From: Wuchereria bancrofti
Taxonomy: Eukaryota; Nematoda; Chromadorea; Rhabditida; Onchocercidae
Length of the DNA stretch: 10,682 nucleotides
Assembly (NCBI GenBank): GCA_005281725.1
Contig: SSBO01000087.1
Coordinates: 2,735-13,416 of the forward strand
Reading direction: 5' to 3'
Position 1 is the first letter of the stretch. Every line of letters begins with the position of its first letter. A model generated the notes under the pieces. That model was not told where the DNA came from. It searched no databases and saw only the letters and a program-made list of their open reading frames with translations. Below, piece by piece: positions 1-7,276 of the stretch. The position numbers were made by a program, and so were the translations under genes.

Positions 1-257
1 TAATTGAATTATTTATTTCTTTAATCACAAATAGAATTATTATTTAAGAAATAAAATAAGCAAAAAAATTTTTAATTCTATTATTTTCCTTTTTTTTTGG
101 TTAAAGTAGCATCGATTGTCATCAACAAATTCAGTTAAATTTATCAATTTCATTATGCAAACTAATTGAAAATGATATCAACCAAGAGTATCAGTTTTTT
201 CTCCAAACAATCCCTATCTGCGATATGCATCATTTATTTACTAATTAGAGAAACTTG

Positions 258-609
258 AAATTTTGATTTGAACATACAGATATTAGAAGATATTATAATA
301 GATAAAAGGTAAAAAGATATTATAATAGATCCCTCTCCCTCGTCACCTCTAACCTGCTCACCTCTCGTGGAAATACGACGACTGACGGCAGAGGGAGGGG
401 AGCAGATCTTGTTACGCTTCCACACGGAGATAACAATGGCAGTTGTAGTAGTAGTCCCGTGATCATGCTTTTGTGATCCTATTTGCACATTCTTTCTCTT
501 TTTTTTTCTGCTGTGATCTGGCTAAGATGCTTCTCCATTGTGCAGATATTTTTATGTTGGGAGGGATATACTTCATTAATAGAGTTACAAAGTCAATTAC
601 TACTATAAA
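258..609. repeat. Diverged repeat F, copy F1
   Basis: About 350 bases recur with substitutions and small indels at 1319-1648 in the same orientation. Shared landmarks in order are a start reading ATTTTGATTTGAACATAC, a GATATTATAATAGA motif, a GC-richer core around 335-430 with CCTCT and GGCAGAGGGAGGG, a TTTTGTGATCCTA motif, a TGTTGGGAGGG motif and the end ACAAAGTCAA. Open frames exist on the minus strand in both copies, but the matching DNA is read in different frames, so no protein is conserved. The best reading is a non-coding repeat or mobile-element fragment. An identical copy is at 8414-8765. Confidence 0.8.
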
Positions 610-806
610 GAGATTATGATGTATTTAGTGATAGGAGGAAATTACTTGGTAGTTACTTTTTTTTTTTTTTACTTTACCTATTTTCTTCTATTTGCATACA
701 TCTTCCTTTCTGTAAGACTGGTGACACGTTTCTAATGTTACTTAATTGAATAAAAAGCATATGTATGTCGACATTTTCAGATTATTAATTTATATTCTCA
801 TTCTCA

Positions 807-1285
807 TTTTCTGCGAATGTAACATATTTGCAAACTAACATATTCGACGCTTAGTAATTGCGTATGTTTAATTGAAATGTTGGGAAACACTCGTAAATTA
901 GCGCTTGACAGTCGCGGATCAAGCACTACACCATTTTCGTTGTCATGCGTTCATTTCAGACAAAGTATGTATTGCTACTTATGAATGTCTGCGTATTTGG
1001 AAAACACTCGTAAATTAGCGCTTGACAGTCGCGGACCACGCACTACACCAAGTGCTGACAGTTTGACAGCTAATTTACGAGTGTGTTCCAACATTTCAAT
1101 TGAACGTGCGCACTTATTAAGCATGGAATATGTTAATTTGCAAACATGTTACATTCGCAGAAAATTTACGAGTGTTTTCCAAAAACGCAGACATTCATAA
1201 GTAACAATACATACCTTGTCTGAAATGAACGCATGACAACGAAGATGGTGTAGTGCTTGATTCGCGACTGTCAAGTGCTAATTTA
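807..1285. mobile_element. Compact element with interleaved inverted arms A-B-A'-B' (MITE-like)
   Basis: Arm A (807-902) is the reverse complement of A' (1069-1164) with scattered mismatches. Arm B (894-1016) is the reverse complement of B' (1163-1285) with only a handful of mismatches over 123 bases. The order is therefore A, B, A', B' rather than the A, B, B', A' of a simple fold-back. A direct repeat, CACTCGTAAATTAGCGCTTG followed by ACAGTCGCGGA, occurs at about 887-917 and 1004-1034. The string GCACTACACCA recurs close by, and its reverse complement is in B'. No transposase is encoded. This looks like a non-autonomous DNA element, or two overlapping insertions of one palindromic family. 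A plus-strand frame running across it (985-1200) is a by-product of the arms. Confidence 0.75.
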
Positions 1286-1318
1286 ACTTGAAAATTTGGA
1301 AAACTATTTTTCTTTTTC

Positions 1319-1648
1319 AAAATTTTGATTTGAACATACGATAAAAAGATATTATAATAGACCTCTCTCTCTCGCCACCTCTAGCCTGCTCACCTCTTGT
1401 GGAAATACGACGATTGACGGCAGAGGGAGGGCAGCAGACCTTGTTACGTTTCCACGAGGAGACAAAATGGTAGTTGCAGTAGCAATCGCGTGATCGTGCC
1501 CATCTTTTGTGATCCTAGTTGTACACAGCTTGCTTTCTCCTTTTTTCTTCTGTGATCTGGTTAAGATGCTTCGCCATTGTACAGATGTTTTTATGTTGGG
1601 AGGGGTATACTTCATTGATAGAGTTACAAAGTCAACTACTACTATAAG
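1319..1648. repeat. Diverged repeat F, copy F2
   Basis: This is the second diverged copy of the unit at 258-609, collinear with it over its whole length. It lacks the extra ATATTAGAAG stretch present near the start of F1. F1 and F2 bracket the A-B-A'-B' element at 807-1285, so the three parts may have moved together, or one insertion may have split an F tandem pair. The identical duplicate is at 9475-9804. A minus-strand open frame of 31 codons (1642-1737) begins just beyond F2 and reads into its end. It has coding-like lysine- and glutamate-rich composition but is too short to call. Confidence 0.78.
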
Positions 1649-1918
1649 GACTTTTTATTTCTAGCTTCTGCCTTGCCCATTTCCTTTTGCTTTTCCGCGT
1701 CAGAAATATCACGTAATTTTTGAGAAATAGTTTCACCTTATTTCTACAATCTTCAACATTACTCAGAATGCTGGTGGTTTAAACCTCTAAAGACTATTAT
1801 CTTGATACTTTGATGGCAATAAACGCTTCGTGAGCCAGCATTATGCTATCCGAAAATATTTCGTGAATATGAATATTATTCGGGTCTAAATGCATATTGA
1901 ACAGTAATAATTATTTAG
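1649..1918. other. Stretch with no assignable gene
   Basis: Between repeat F2 and the plus-strand island at 1919 there are only short frames on both strands that cannot all be real. The minus strand has a 32-codon ATG frame (1797-1895) with a GTATCA donor-like site after its last AAA codon. The plus strand over the same bases has a frame of similar length. Neither resembles a family I know, and their phases do not join to neighbouring islands. The identical stretch is at 9805-10074. Confidence 0.4.
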
Positions 1919-2101
1919 CATGGCAAAAATGAAGAAGCTGTAAACCGGAGAATGGGCTATATTGAACCACCATCAATTCTTCCTGGGATTCATCTTTCAG
2001 CTCACGGAAATGAATCAGAAGTGAATTTTCCAAATGCAAAAATACAGAATGTAACAGAAAGTCCTTTGAAATGCTGGTTATATAATTTTTTATTTTTTTG
2101 A
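1919..2101 (+). CDS. Exon-like open island, unknown protein (60 codons)
   Basis: The frame opens directly after a TTATTTAG, a plausible splice acceptor, and stays open to the stop at 2099-2101. The internal ATG is at 1952. The peptide from that ATG begins MGYIEPPSILPGIHLSAHGN and continues with two possible N-glycosylation or simple Asn/Ser sites. A GTTATA donor-like site at 2077 would end an exon 1919-2076 in phase 2; after it the reading becomes Phe/Leu-rich AT junk, as expected of an intron. I do not recognise the family. A chance open frame is possible at this length. The identical copy is at 10075-10257. Confidence 0.3.
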   Translation, partial: HGKNEEAVNRRMGYIEPPSILPGIHLSAHGNESEVNFPNAKIQNVTESPLKCWLYNFLFF

Positions 2102-2290
2102 TTAGGTGTTACTTTATGAATATAATTAATTTAATAATGGTGTTACGACCACATCATTTTCTTTTTGTAAATCAATATTATGGACTTCGTACTGTGTGAA
2201 TCTGAATTTTATGCACTTTTATTTAAACATATATTTTAAAGTTTTGCAAGCTTATGATATGTTAAAATAATCGATTTACATCAAAACTAG

Positions 2291-2455
2291 ATGTTTAAGG
2301 TTGATAACGTAGTAATGGAAAAAGCAGTAGAAGGAAGAAAGGTGATGCAGAAATTAATGGGAAAAGAAAATGTGTTAGCGGAAGCTGCAAAGGCTTTAGT
2401 CATGACTAAATCTTTTGTAGAATCACTAAAATCGAAGACAACCAGCACCTCGTGA
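2291..2455 (+). CDS. Small open frame, 54 residues, unknown
   Basis: A complete ATG-to-TGA frame encodes 54 residues, with a second in-frame ATG at codon 9. The middle is rich in Lys, Glu, Ala and Met, contains a run such as KENVLAEAAKALVMTKSF, and would form an amphipathic helix. The tail is Ser/Thr-rich. The bases before it read AAAACTAG, so it could be an internal or last exon rather than a free-standing small protein. Codon content is less AT-biased than the flanks, which favours real coding use. I saw no signal peptide, membrane segment or known motif. The identical copy is at 10447-10611. I infer only that it may be coding. Confidence 0.35.
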   Translation: MFKVDNVVMEKAVEGRKVMQKLMGKENVLAEAAKALVMTKSFVESLKSKTTSTS

Positions 2456-2667
2456 TTATTTTATATAAATGACATTAGCTTTTAATCTTTTATTGTTATA
2501 ATGATGCTAGCTCTTATGTTCTTTTACTAGTTAATTATAATCAAAAATTATCCATGAATGATTAAAGATTAGCTAAAACTTTTCCTGTCAAAGATTCTCT
2601 AAATTTCATGTAAATAGTGCTCTCACTGTAGACATTAGTTTGCTTCGATTTCTTAACTTGCATTTAC

Positions 2668-2928
2668 TTTATGATTTATACACTTATCCAGTTTTTCCAA
2701 CTTAATCTTCTTTATTTTTGAGCTTGTATCCCACACCATCTGAAAAGTTCCGTGTACTGTCACGATATTTACCTCTGTTTCACTGCTCTTCATATTATTT
2801 TGAGCATGCATCCTTATTTTTTCTGATGCAGTTGTTAATATTTTCCATAGTATGTATGCTAATTTAGATTTTAAATAGCAGTTTATTGGCGAGTCTAATT
2901 TCTTAAGTGTATTCCAACTATTTTTGGC
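2668..2928 (-). CDS. Probable internal exon, 87 codons, unknown protein
   Basis: On the minus strand a frame is open from 2928 down to the stop at 2653-2655, 91 codons in very AT-rich DNA. It starts immediately after an AG (acceptor-like) and has a GTAAAT donor-like site at 2667, giving an exon of 261 bases in phase 0 at both ends. The peptide is mixed and protein-like: an aromatic and leucine-rich start, then a basic segment with IRMHAQNN, then a beta-like stretch VTVHGTFQMVWD followed by a Lys/Ile/Leu-rich helix-like end. I considered an LDB-type fold for the VTVHG part but cannot support it. No family is assigned. It lies on the same strand as the LNR exon and may belong to the same gene; the intervening exons are not resolved. 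Confidence 0.5.
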
Positions 2929-3993
2929 CTACTATTAGTTGCAGTCCTATTACTTTCGAGATGAGTAAAAGCATTCAAGAAATGAACTAAAGTCATCAAT
3001 AAACTAAGTTCGACATGGCCGATCTTCTACAATTCTTTAAGATACATTTTTTTCGGTTATTGCTATTGTTTTTCATTGTCAAACCTTTTAAACTTCACAG
3101 TTCGTAGTGTTTCTACGCTGGCAGTAATAATGATTTAAGGAGAAGTTTGAACAGGAACTGTACCAAGAAAAGAAAAGATAGTTTACTATCAGATAAATTG
3201 GTTCTAAGGTCGCTTATGCCATGCTTCGGAACTCTGCTGCACTTCTAAATAAATGGATCAAATAAGCATTGTTGCACGGTCGATCGTGATGTGATAATGG
3301 TTAGCATAACTTAACCATGCCTCGGAGACAAGAAGAATACGACATAAATTGAGTAGGAGATGAATTAACTAATTCACATTGTGCATAACTGAAAATCGTT
3401 ATAACTGATTCATTATAATTTTTTTTTCTTTTCATTATAACACAAAGGCTGCTAAATGCAAACTTAATTTCATTTATGATCTTTCTTCAACCGATAAACT
3501 GATATACCTATAATAGTAATGTCAGTATTCTTCAGAGATTATCTGAATTTCTAATATGAAAAAATACAAAATTATATATCGTAAATTATATTTAGAAAAA
3601 ATACAAAATAAATTATATTTAGAAAAAATACAAAATTATATATTCGTAGCGTTAAAGTAGGCATAGAGACGCTTTCGCGACCAAAAGGTATTTAATTATA
3701 TATTAATATACGCACTAAATGCGTCGTCCGGTATTGTCGATCTTAACCGGGAATCATTCTTAGGATTACTTTTCGGGAAACATAAATATATGTATATATA
3801 TAATACATGTACTCATCCATATGATAACGATAACTTTCAAAGTTCTACTGTCTAATTTCGAGATCATTTCCATTCATATTGGATGTTTTCTTCCTATATT
3901 AATGTGCCGTGTGGATAAGAAAAGATATGGGAGGTGGACAAAATTTTGTTTATGTAGCAGAAATGTATACGACAAAATTTTATTGTTATAAAA
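2929..3993. other. AT-rich stretch, no firm gene
   Basis: I see no frame here that stands out. A plus-strand frame is open from about 3665 to 3854, and minus-strand frames of 30-45 codons occur around 3130-3250, 3260-3370 and 3740-3850. They overlap one another on opposite strands, and several cross AT-repeats that extend frames artificially. If a minus-strand host gene spans the region, most of this would be intron. The tandem repeat at 3558-3646 is annotated separately. Confidence 0.4.
3558..3646. repeat. AT-rich tandem repeat, three units
   Basis: Three consecutive units each begin GAAAAAATACAAAAT, at 3558, 3595 and 3622. The first unit (37 bases) carries an extra ATATATCGTA-like insertion relative to the second (27 bases), and the third is partial. 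Because it lacks stops on the minus strand it lengthens open frames there, which should not be read as coding. Confidence 0.8.
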
Positions 3994-4140
3994 TTAAATC
4001 ATTAAATACATGGCCAAGGCTTGAATCGATACCATCAGATCTTGTTGTTGAACTGCTGTTGATGTACTGTCAAGGCATTTTCGACAGATCGCTTGACTGT
4101 CTCCCAGTCTTTGGTGCTCTTCGATGAAATACTTTTTGGT
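3994..4140 (-). CDS. Exon-like open island, 48 codons, unknown
   Basis: The minus-strand frame is open between stops at 4141-4143 and 3994-3996. It reads EEHQRLGDSQAICRKCLDST early on, then a Gln-rich QQQDLM, directly followed by GTATCG, a good donor-like site in phase 0. Composition is protein-like, with a CxxC pair. The plus strand over 3909-4127 has a competing 72-codon frame that starts at GTG, not ATG, with a segment PRLESIPSDLVVELL resembling a generic F-box or leucine-rich cap. At most one strand is likely coding. I favour minus because of the donor site and the neighbouring minus-strand LNR exon, but only weakly. Confidence 0.35.
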   Translation of the reverse strand, partial: TKKYFIEEHQRLGDSQAICRKCLDSTSTAVQQQDLMVSIQALAMYLMI

Positions 4141-4146
4141 TTATTG

Positions 4147-4305
4147 TCACTTGTTTATGCCGATTTGAATCTCGGATTCGATCCAGATATATATATATAT
4201 ATATATATCATTCTGTAACAAAAAAGCTGCATCCGCTAACGAAATTGTGGACGTATCCGGACAAGCATTCAGACGACATCGATTCAGTGATGGGATGATG
4301 CCATC
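4147..4305 (-). CDS. Weak exon-like island, 52 codons
   Basis: The frame starts straight after an AATAG acceptor-like site and runs to a stop at 4147-4149. The first half is protein-like with two cysteines in a CRLNACPD context. The second half is a run of Ile/Tyr produced by the AT microsatellite at 4187-4208, so any true exon must end before it, yet no convincing donor site is visible. A plus-strand frame covers most of the same bases. Unrecognised; it may be a decayed exon. Confidence 0.22.
   Translation of the reverse strand, partial: DGIIPSLNRCRLNACPDTSTISLADAAFLLQNDIYIYIYIWIESEIQIGINK
4187..4208. repeat. (AT)11 microsatellite
   Basis: Eleven uninterrupted AT dinucleotides interrupt the open frames on both strands. 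Length variation here would shift any frame crossing it, and it is a likely site of polymorphism or sequencing error. Confidence 0.95.
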
Positions 4306-4637
4306 CTATTGAATTGTACGTTTTATTGTGCTTTTACACTCACGTAATGCGCCGAAATATATACGTGAAATCTCAAATTTGGTAATATTTTTCAGCTTCT
4401 AATTGACTTTTTCTCAATAATCAACCAACATTATCATACTTCAACTTAAAATGTCTCCCAAAATCCTTCCCCATTTTTATTCCCTCCTTCAAAATTCTGC
4501 CCCTCCCCCCACCCCCCAATCCACAAAATGTATGACCTTTGAACTTGTTCTGCCTTAATCTTTCCTTTTAGATTAATTTATTACAATTAATATAATAAAG
4601 CGAAATAGGTATACTAAAAGGAATACTGTTGAACTAC
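4306..4637. other. Presumed intron or spacer with C-rich tract
   Basis: There is no supported gene here. On the minus strand this would be the intron following the LNR exon if the gene continues. It contains the C-run at 4500-4518, three C tracts of 4, 6 and 6 separated by single T and A bases. That is the most GC-rich short motif of the unique region and gives G tracts on the minus strand that could form a quadruplex. Confidence 0.4.
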
Positions 4638-4796
4638 CGGTATCATTATTAAGTGCCAGAGAATTGAAGTGCATAAGGAGGGAAACATCAAACGAACACG
4701 TCTACCACGTACTGTACTCGCGCAGCAGTCACCACCATCCCAATCACGATAACTGCGGTTGTTTTGAAAATCACACCAACTATCATCCATGAATTC
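4638..4796 (-). CDS. Exon encoding a Lin-12/Notch repeat (LNR) module, pappalysin-like
   Basis: The minus-strand frame opens at 4796 directly after ACAATAG (acceptor-like) and reaches a GTAGTT donor-like site at 4637, giving 53 codons in phase 0 at both ends; the stop lies further on at 4614-4616. The peptide contains WCDFQNN, then WDGGDCC, then STVRGRRV and a following FPSLC. The cysteine/Asp/Asn spacing is that of the calcium-binding LNR module, and the CC-x-STV continuation is the variant I associate with pappalysin-type extracellular proteins (family knowledge). The module is extracellular in known proteins. There is no signal peptide here, as expected of an internal exon. The rest of the gene is not identified with certainty. 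A plus-strand frame over 4577-4792 is the shadow of this exon and has no ATG. Confidence 0.68.
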
Positions 4797-5286
4797 CTAT
4801 TGTAGGAACAATGCTAGTAGCAATCGTTAACAAAAAAAAAAAAAATTTATCCGGTACTTTTACAGTTCAAGAAAATATATCCGGCTCTGTCTACTAGTTC
4901 ATTATTTACATCCTACAGGGCACAACTCATTCATACATTAGATAAGACCAGCTAAAATCAAAAAACGAGCATTTTATCCTTACTGTTGGACTGCATTTTC
5001 ATTCAATCAATTGCAGAAGTAAGCAATACTAAGCAATAATCTACATCTTTTTTTTTGATGGATCAAGTTTCAGATTAAATGGAAACGGTTAAGGCTAAAT
5101 GAATTTTGCTAATAATAATTTACGAAAACTTCTAAAAGATGAATTTCCGAGCTAATCACATTTTCGTTAGAAAAAGGTGAAGAGAACACGTACTCTATTA
5201 CAAGAACGTATACAACTCAAAACAATCAATTGAGGATAAAATGTTGATGAAATGCTGAATGATATATTGTGTATCGTATAAAGTAC
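4797..5286. other. Presumed intron between minus-strand islands
   Basis: No firm gene. A T-rich tract on the minus strand lies near 4832-4845. A minus-strand frame of about 20 codons occurs near 4850-4915 with DVNNELVDRAGYIFLNC-like content. It is bounded by a TGTAG acceptor-like site but lacks a donor in a phase that suits the LNR exon. Confidence 0.35.
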
Positions 5287-5366
5287 CAATAAGTTTTCAC
5301 CGCTTGGCAAGGTTTGTCTCCCTCCAATACTGCATCGTAATCTTTCTTACGACACACACGCAGCAC
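5287..5366 (-). CDS. Candidate short exon upstream of the LNR exon
   Basis: A minus-strand frame is open from 5417 to the stop at 5226-5228. Within it an acceptor-like CGACAG ends at 5367, and a donor-like GTAC begins at 5286, leaving 80 bases that end in phase 2. The peptide includes VLRVCRKKDYDAVLEGDKPC, with two cysteines and mixed charge, unlike the aromatic AT-driven sequence on either side. It is upstream of the LNR exon on the same strand. However, phase 2 does not join directly to the LNR exon's phase 0, so a further exon would be needed or the two are unrelated. Family unknown. Confidence 0.32.
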
Positions 5367-5501
5367 CTGTCGCGAATTTAATATCGCAGTACTCCAATAA
5401 TAATATAAATCTATTAGTCATATGCTAAAATTTGCTATCAAATGTTAACAATTTGTTCTCACATTCACAACTAATCTCATTTTATTTTATTTTTTATCTC
5501 C

Positions 5502-5612
5502 TATCATGTATGCAAATCAACATCTGGTGTAATACCTATGGTAATTCATACGCTAATCTTTTGTTATCTTGTATACAAATGAACACCTGGTGTAATATCT
5601 ATGGTAATTCAT
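5502..5612. repeat. Two-copy tandem repeat, 63-base period
   Basis: 48-base copies at 5502-5549 and 5565-5612 differ at five positions and share CTGGTGTAATA and CTATGGTAATTCAT cores. The repeat lies just beyond the 3' end of the Env-like gene on the minus strand, where the right LTR of a BEL/Pao element would sit. It may be an internal LTR duplication, but no second LTR is present to prove that. Confidence 0.75.
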
Positions 5613-5619
5613 TGTAATT

Positions 5620-7144
5620 CTATTGTAACTCCCAGCTCTTAACATATATAAACCTGAGACTAAATAACATTGGGGCCTTTAATTCGAATTTCCATTTAAG
5701 AATAATAAGTACAATTGCTATCACAATGATACTTACACAGATAACTATTAATCTCCAGTGTGTTTTTACACTTTCAATTTCTTCTTGTATTGATTTAGCA
5801 ACTTCGTCAAAATCGTTTTCTAGTTGTGCTACTATTTCTTCTCCTTGTCCATAGATTTCTTGCCAAAGAGGTTCGGTTCGTCCTTTGGTTGACGCGGTGC
5901 TGAATTAATCACCTCTTGATTACTAGCGAGGAGTTCCAATTCTGCGTTAATCCTTTCAACTTCTAACTTATTTATCAAATTTGCTTTAAATTCAATATTC
6001 TGAATTGTAATTCCCGTAGTTTTGCAAGGTGCTATTAATAATTTTCCACTTACTTTTTTTGTCATTACATCATTTCTTTGTAACAACAATCTTGCTGCTA
6101 GAGTAGGATTGCTAATAGATAACCACTCAATAAGTAGAAATAAATTATTTCAATTTTGACAACTTCTTTGATATGCTTGTTTAAGTTGATGAAGGATTTT
6201 TCGCCTTACTGAATGAAGGATTTAAGTTGATGAAGGATTTTTCGAATCAAAAACATATTGGAATTTAATATTATGAGGTTCGAATGTAACCTCCGAAGAA
6301 ATTTTTACCACAATTTATTGTTTTTTCCCATCTTGAATTTGTTTTTTAGTGACGTTTTCACTATTTTTGGTGTCTATATCAAGAATAATATCACCTTTCA
6401 TCCGGTAGGGATTTGTGAGTCCACAATTGGTTGCTGCGAATGTTTTGTTTTCTCCATCGATGATGAAGGAAGATTGTAACTCATCAATAATAAGGTGATT
6501 CTCATACTTTATTGCATCAAATCTTCCAATTTTTCGATACAAACAACGATTAATTATATCTGAATTATTCCATAAAACAATGCTAATAGGAGTTATACAT
6601 ATTTCCTTTTGTGTCATGCAATTATTCATAGGATCAAGGTTAGATACTAACCTTTTTCCATCGGATAGGAAATTCGTTGTCACTTGACATTTAACTCTCA
6701 ACCATCCATAGGAGTATTGAATTTCATTATTTGTCATCCATCTGATAGGAGAAAGTTTAATTAATGGGACTTCATTCACTTGTTTTTGAGCACTTATCAG
6801 CCGACATATTTGAGATGAAGTGGCAGTTGTAACCGTTCGATCCGATATTATAGATGATGATAGTCGAAGAAAGGCTTTAGTACATACTGTCCGAGTGATA
6901 TTACTACATTTTATAGCTGGTATTCTTACATGAGTACGTGTGTGTACACATCCACCTTATGTAGAGTAATATTTTGAGTCATGACTTCTTCCCAGTTCCA
7001 TTGTTCAGGAATATGAAGCGGTATCTCTTTGCAATTGTTCATTGCTACGGTCTGATTATACATTAATGATATTAAGGTTATCAATAATAATGCTTTCATA
7101 GAAGAACTAGATTTACCTTTTAAATTTTGCAGTCGCATCTTCAT
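5620..7144 (-). pseudogene. Env-like membrane glycoprotein of a BEL/Pao retroelement, broken
   Basis: Minus strand, about 1.5 kb. The ATG at 7144 and a second Met at 7099 precede a hydrophobic signal peptide (KALLLITLISLM). An ectodomain with paired cysteines and several N-glycosylation sites follows, with the conserved-looking core LIIDELQSSF. A charged helical stretch then leads to a C-terminal membrane anchor (5698-5751) and a short basic tail ending at the stop 5620-5622. This order is that of a class-type viral or retroviral surface glycoprotein, which would act at the membrane. Three reading frames are used. The frame changes in a CA-rich tract near 6935-6950, a stop interrupts at 6315-6317, a 41-base-offset duplication lies at 6181-6244, and the frame changes again near 5840-5885. 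It follows Pol without a gap. The viral lineage donating this Env is not resolved. Confidence 0.72.
5698..5751 (-). other. Transmembrane anchor of the Env-like protein
   Basis: Eighteen codons encode an unbroken hydrophobic Leu/Ile/Val run, flanked by HWR on the outer side and KWKF on the inner side. That is the typical stop-transfer arrangement of a type I membrane glycoprotein. It is in the third of the three frames used by the broken gene, and its preservation supports the reading that this frame was once coding. Confidence 0.7.
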
Positions 7145-7273
7145 TCTGGTTCGACTAGCGATAGGTTCCTCAGATTTATTTTCCGGTTTTTCTTCCGTTT
7201 TTTCATTAAAACTGATCAGACTGGGGAAAAGTAATTGTCGATCGATTTTTGATAAGAGATGTTGTGATAGTAT
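7145..7273 (-). pseudogene. C-terminal remnant of BEL/Pao Pol
   Basis: The frame of the Env start is open upstream to a stop at 7274-7276. It reads IDRQLLFPSL, followed by a Glu/Lys/Pro-rich linker and EEPIASRTR, running without a stop into the Env signal peptide. In BEL/Pao polyproteins the region after the integrase ends in a conserved R-x-[IL]-x-x-L-[FY]-P-L motif and an acidic linker with a PIARRTR-like end (family knowledge). The match is short but in the right order and frame. Nothing of reverse transcriptase, RNase H, protease or integrase precedes it, so the element is cut at about 7276. This part is at the very end of Pol and has no catalytic residues. Confidence 0.6.
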
Positions 7274-7276
7274 CTA

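Larger units (their letters stand above)
1..2526. repeat. Long direct repeat, copy 1 (at least 2.5 kb)
   Basis: This block recurs at 8157-10682 in the same orientation with a constant offset of 8156 bases. I compared the copies by register, including the poly-T tract near 657-670 and the ends, and saw no substitution or length change. The repeat runs off the end of the window, so its true length is unknown. Perfect identity in sequence that is mostly non-coding means a very recent duplication, a circular molecule read past its start, or an assembly overlap. The left edge carries no obvious terminal motif of an LTR or transposon. Confidence 0.97.

Noticed and set aside
234..488. Minus-strand 84-codon frame (also 8390-8644)
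   Set aside because: It lies in repeat F1. The matching DNA in F2 is read in another frame, so the peptide is not conserved; it is low-complexity at both ends.
985..1200. Plus-strand 71-codon frame (also 9141-9356)
   Set aside because: It runs across arms B, A' and B' of the inverted element, so it is a by-product of the palindromes.
1352..1615. Minus-strand 87-codon frame (also 9508-9771)
   Set aside because: Same reason: it lies in repeat F2, with a frame different from that in F1.
3909..4127. F-box or leucine-rich-cap protein on the plus strand
   Set aside because: Start codon is GTG, the similarity is a generic LESIPSDLVVELL pattern, and the minus strand offers a better bounded exon. 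Kept only as an alternative.
4160..4186. tRNA T-arm-like sequence GGATTCGATCC
   Set aside because: The stem needs a bulge, and no acceptor stem, D-arm or anticodon arm can be placed around it.
4577..4792. Plus-strand open frame with a His/Asn-rich end
   Set aside because: No ATG, and exactly opposite the minus-strand LNR exon, which has a recognisable motif.
5432..5617. Plus-strand 61-codon frame
   Set aside because: It consists of the two-copy tandem repeat translated, with repeated NTWCN-like peptides; no protein character beyond that.
6275..6293. Perfect 6-bp hairpin GAGGTT/AACCTC as an RNA gene or B-box
   Set aside because: It lies inside Env coding sequence, and no further structure surrounds it.
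6258..6479. Plus-strand 73-codon frame
   Set aside because: Shadow of the minus-strand Env-like gene.
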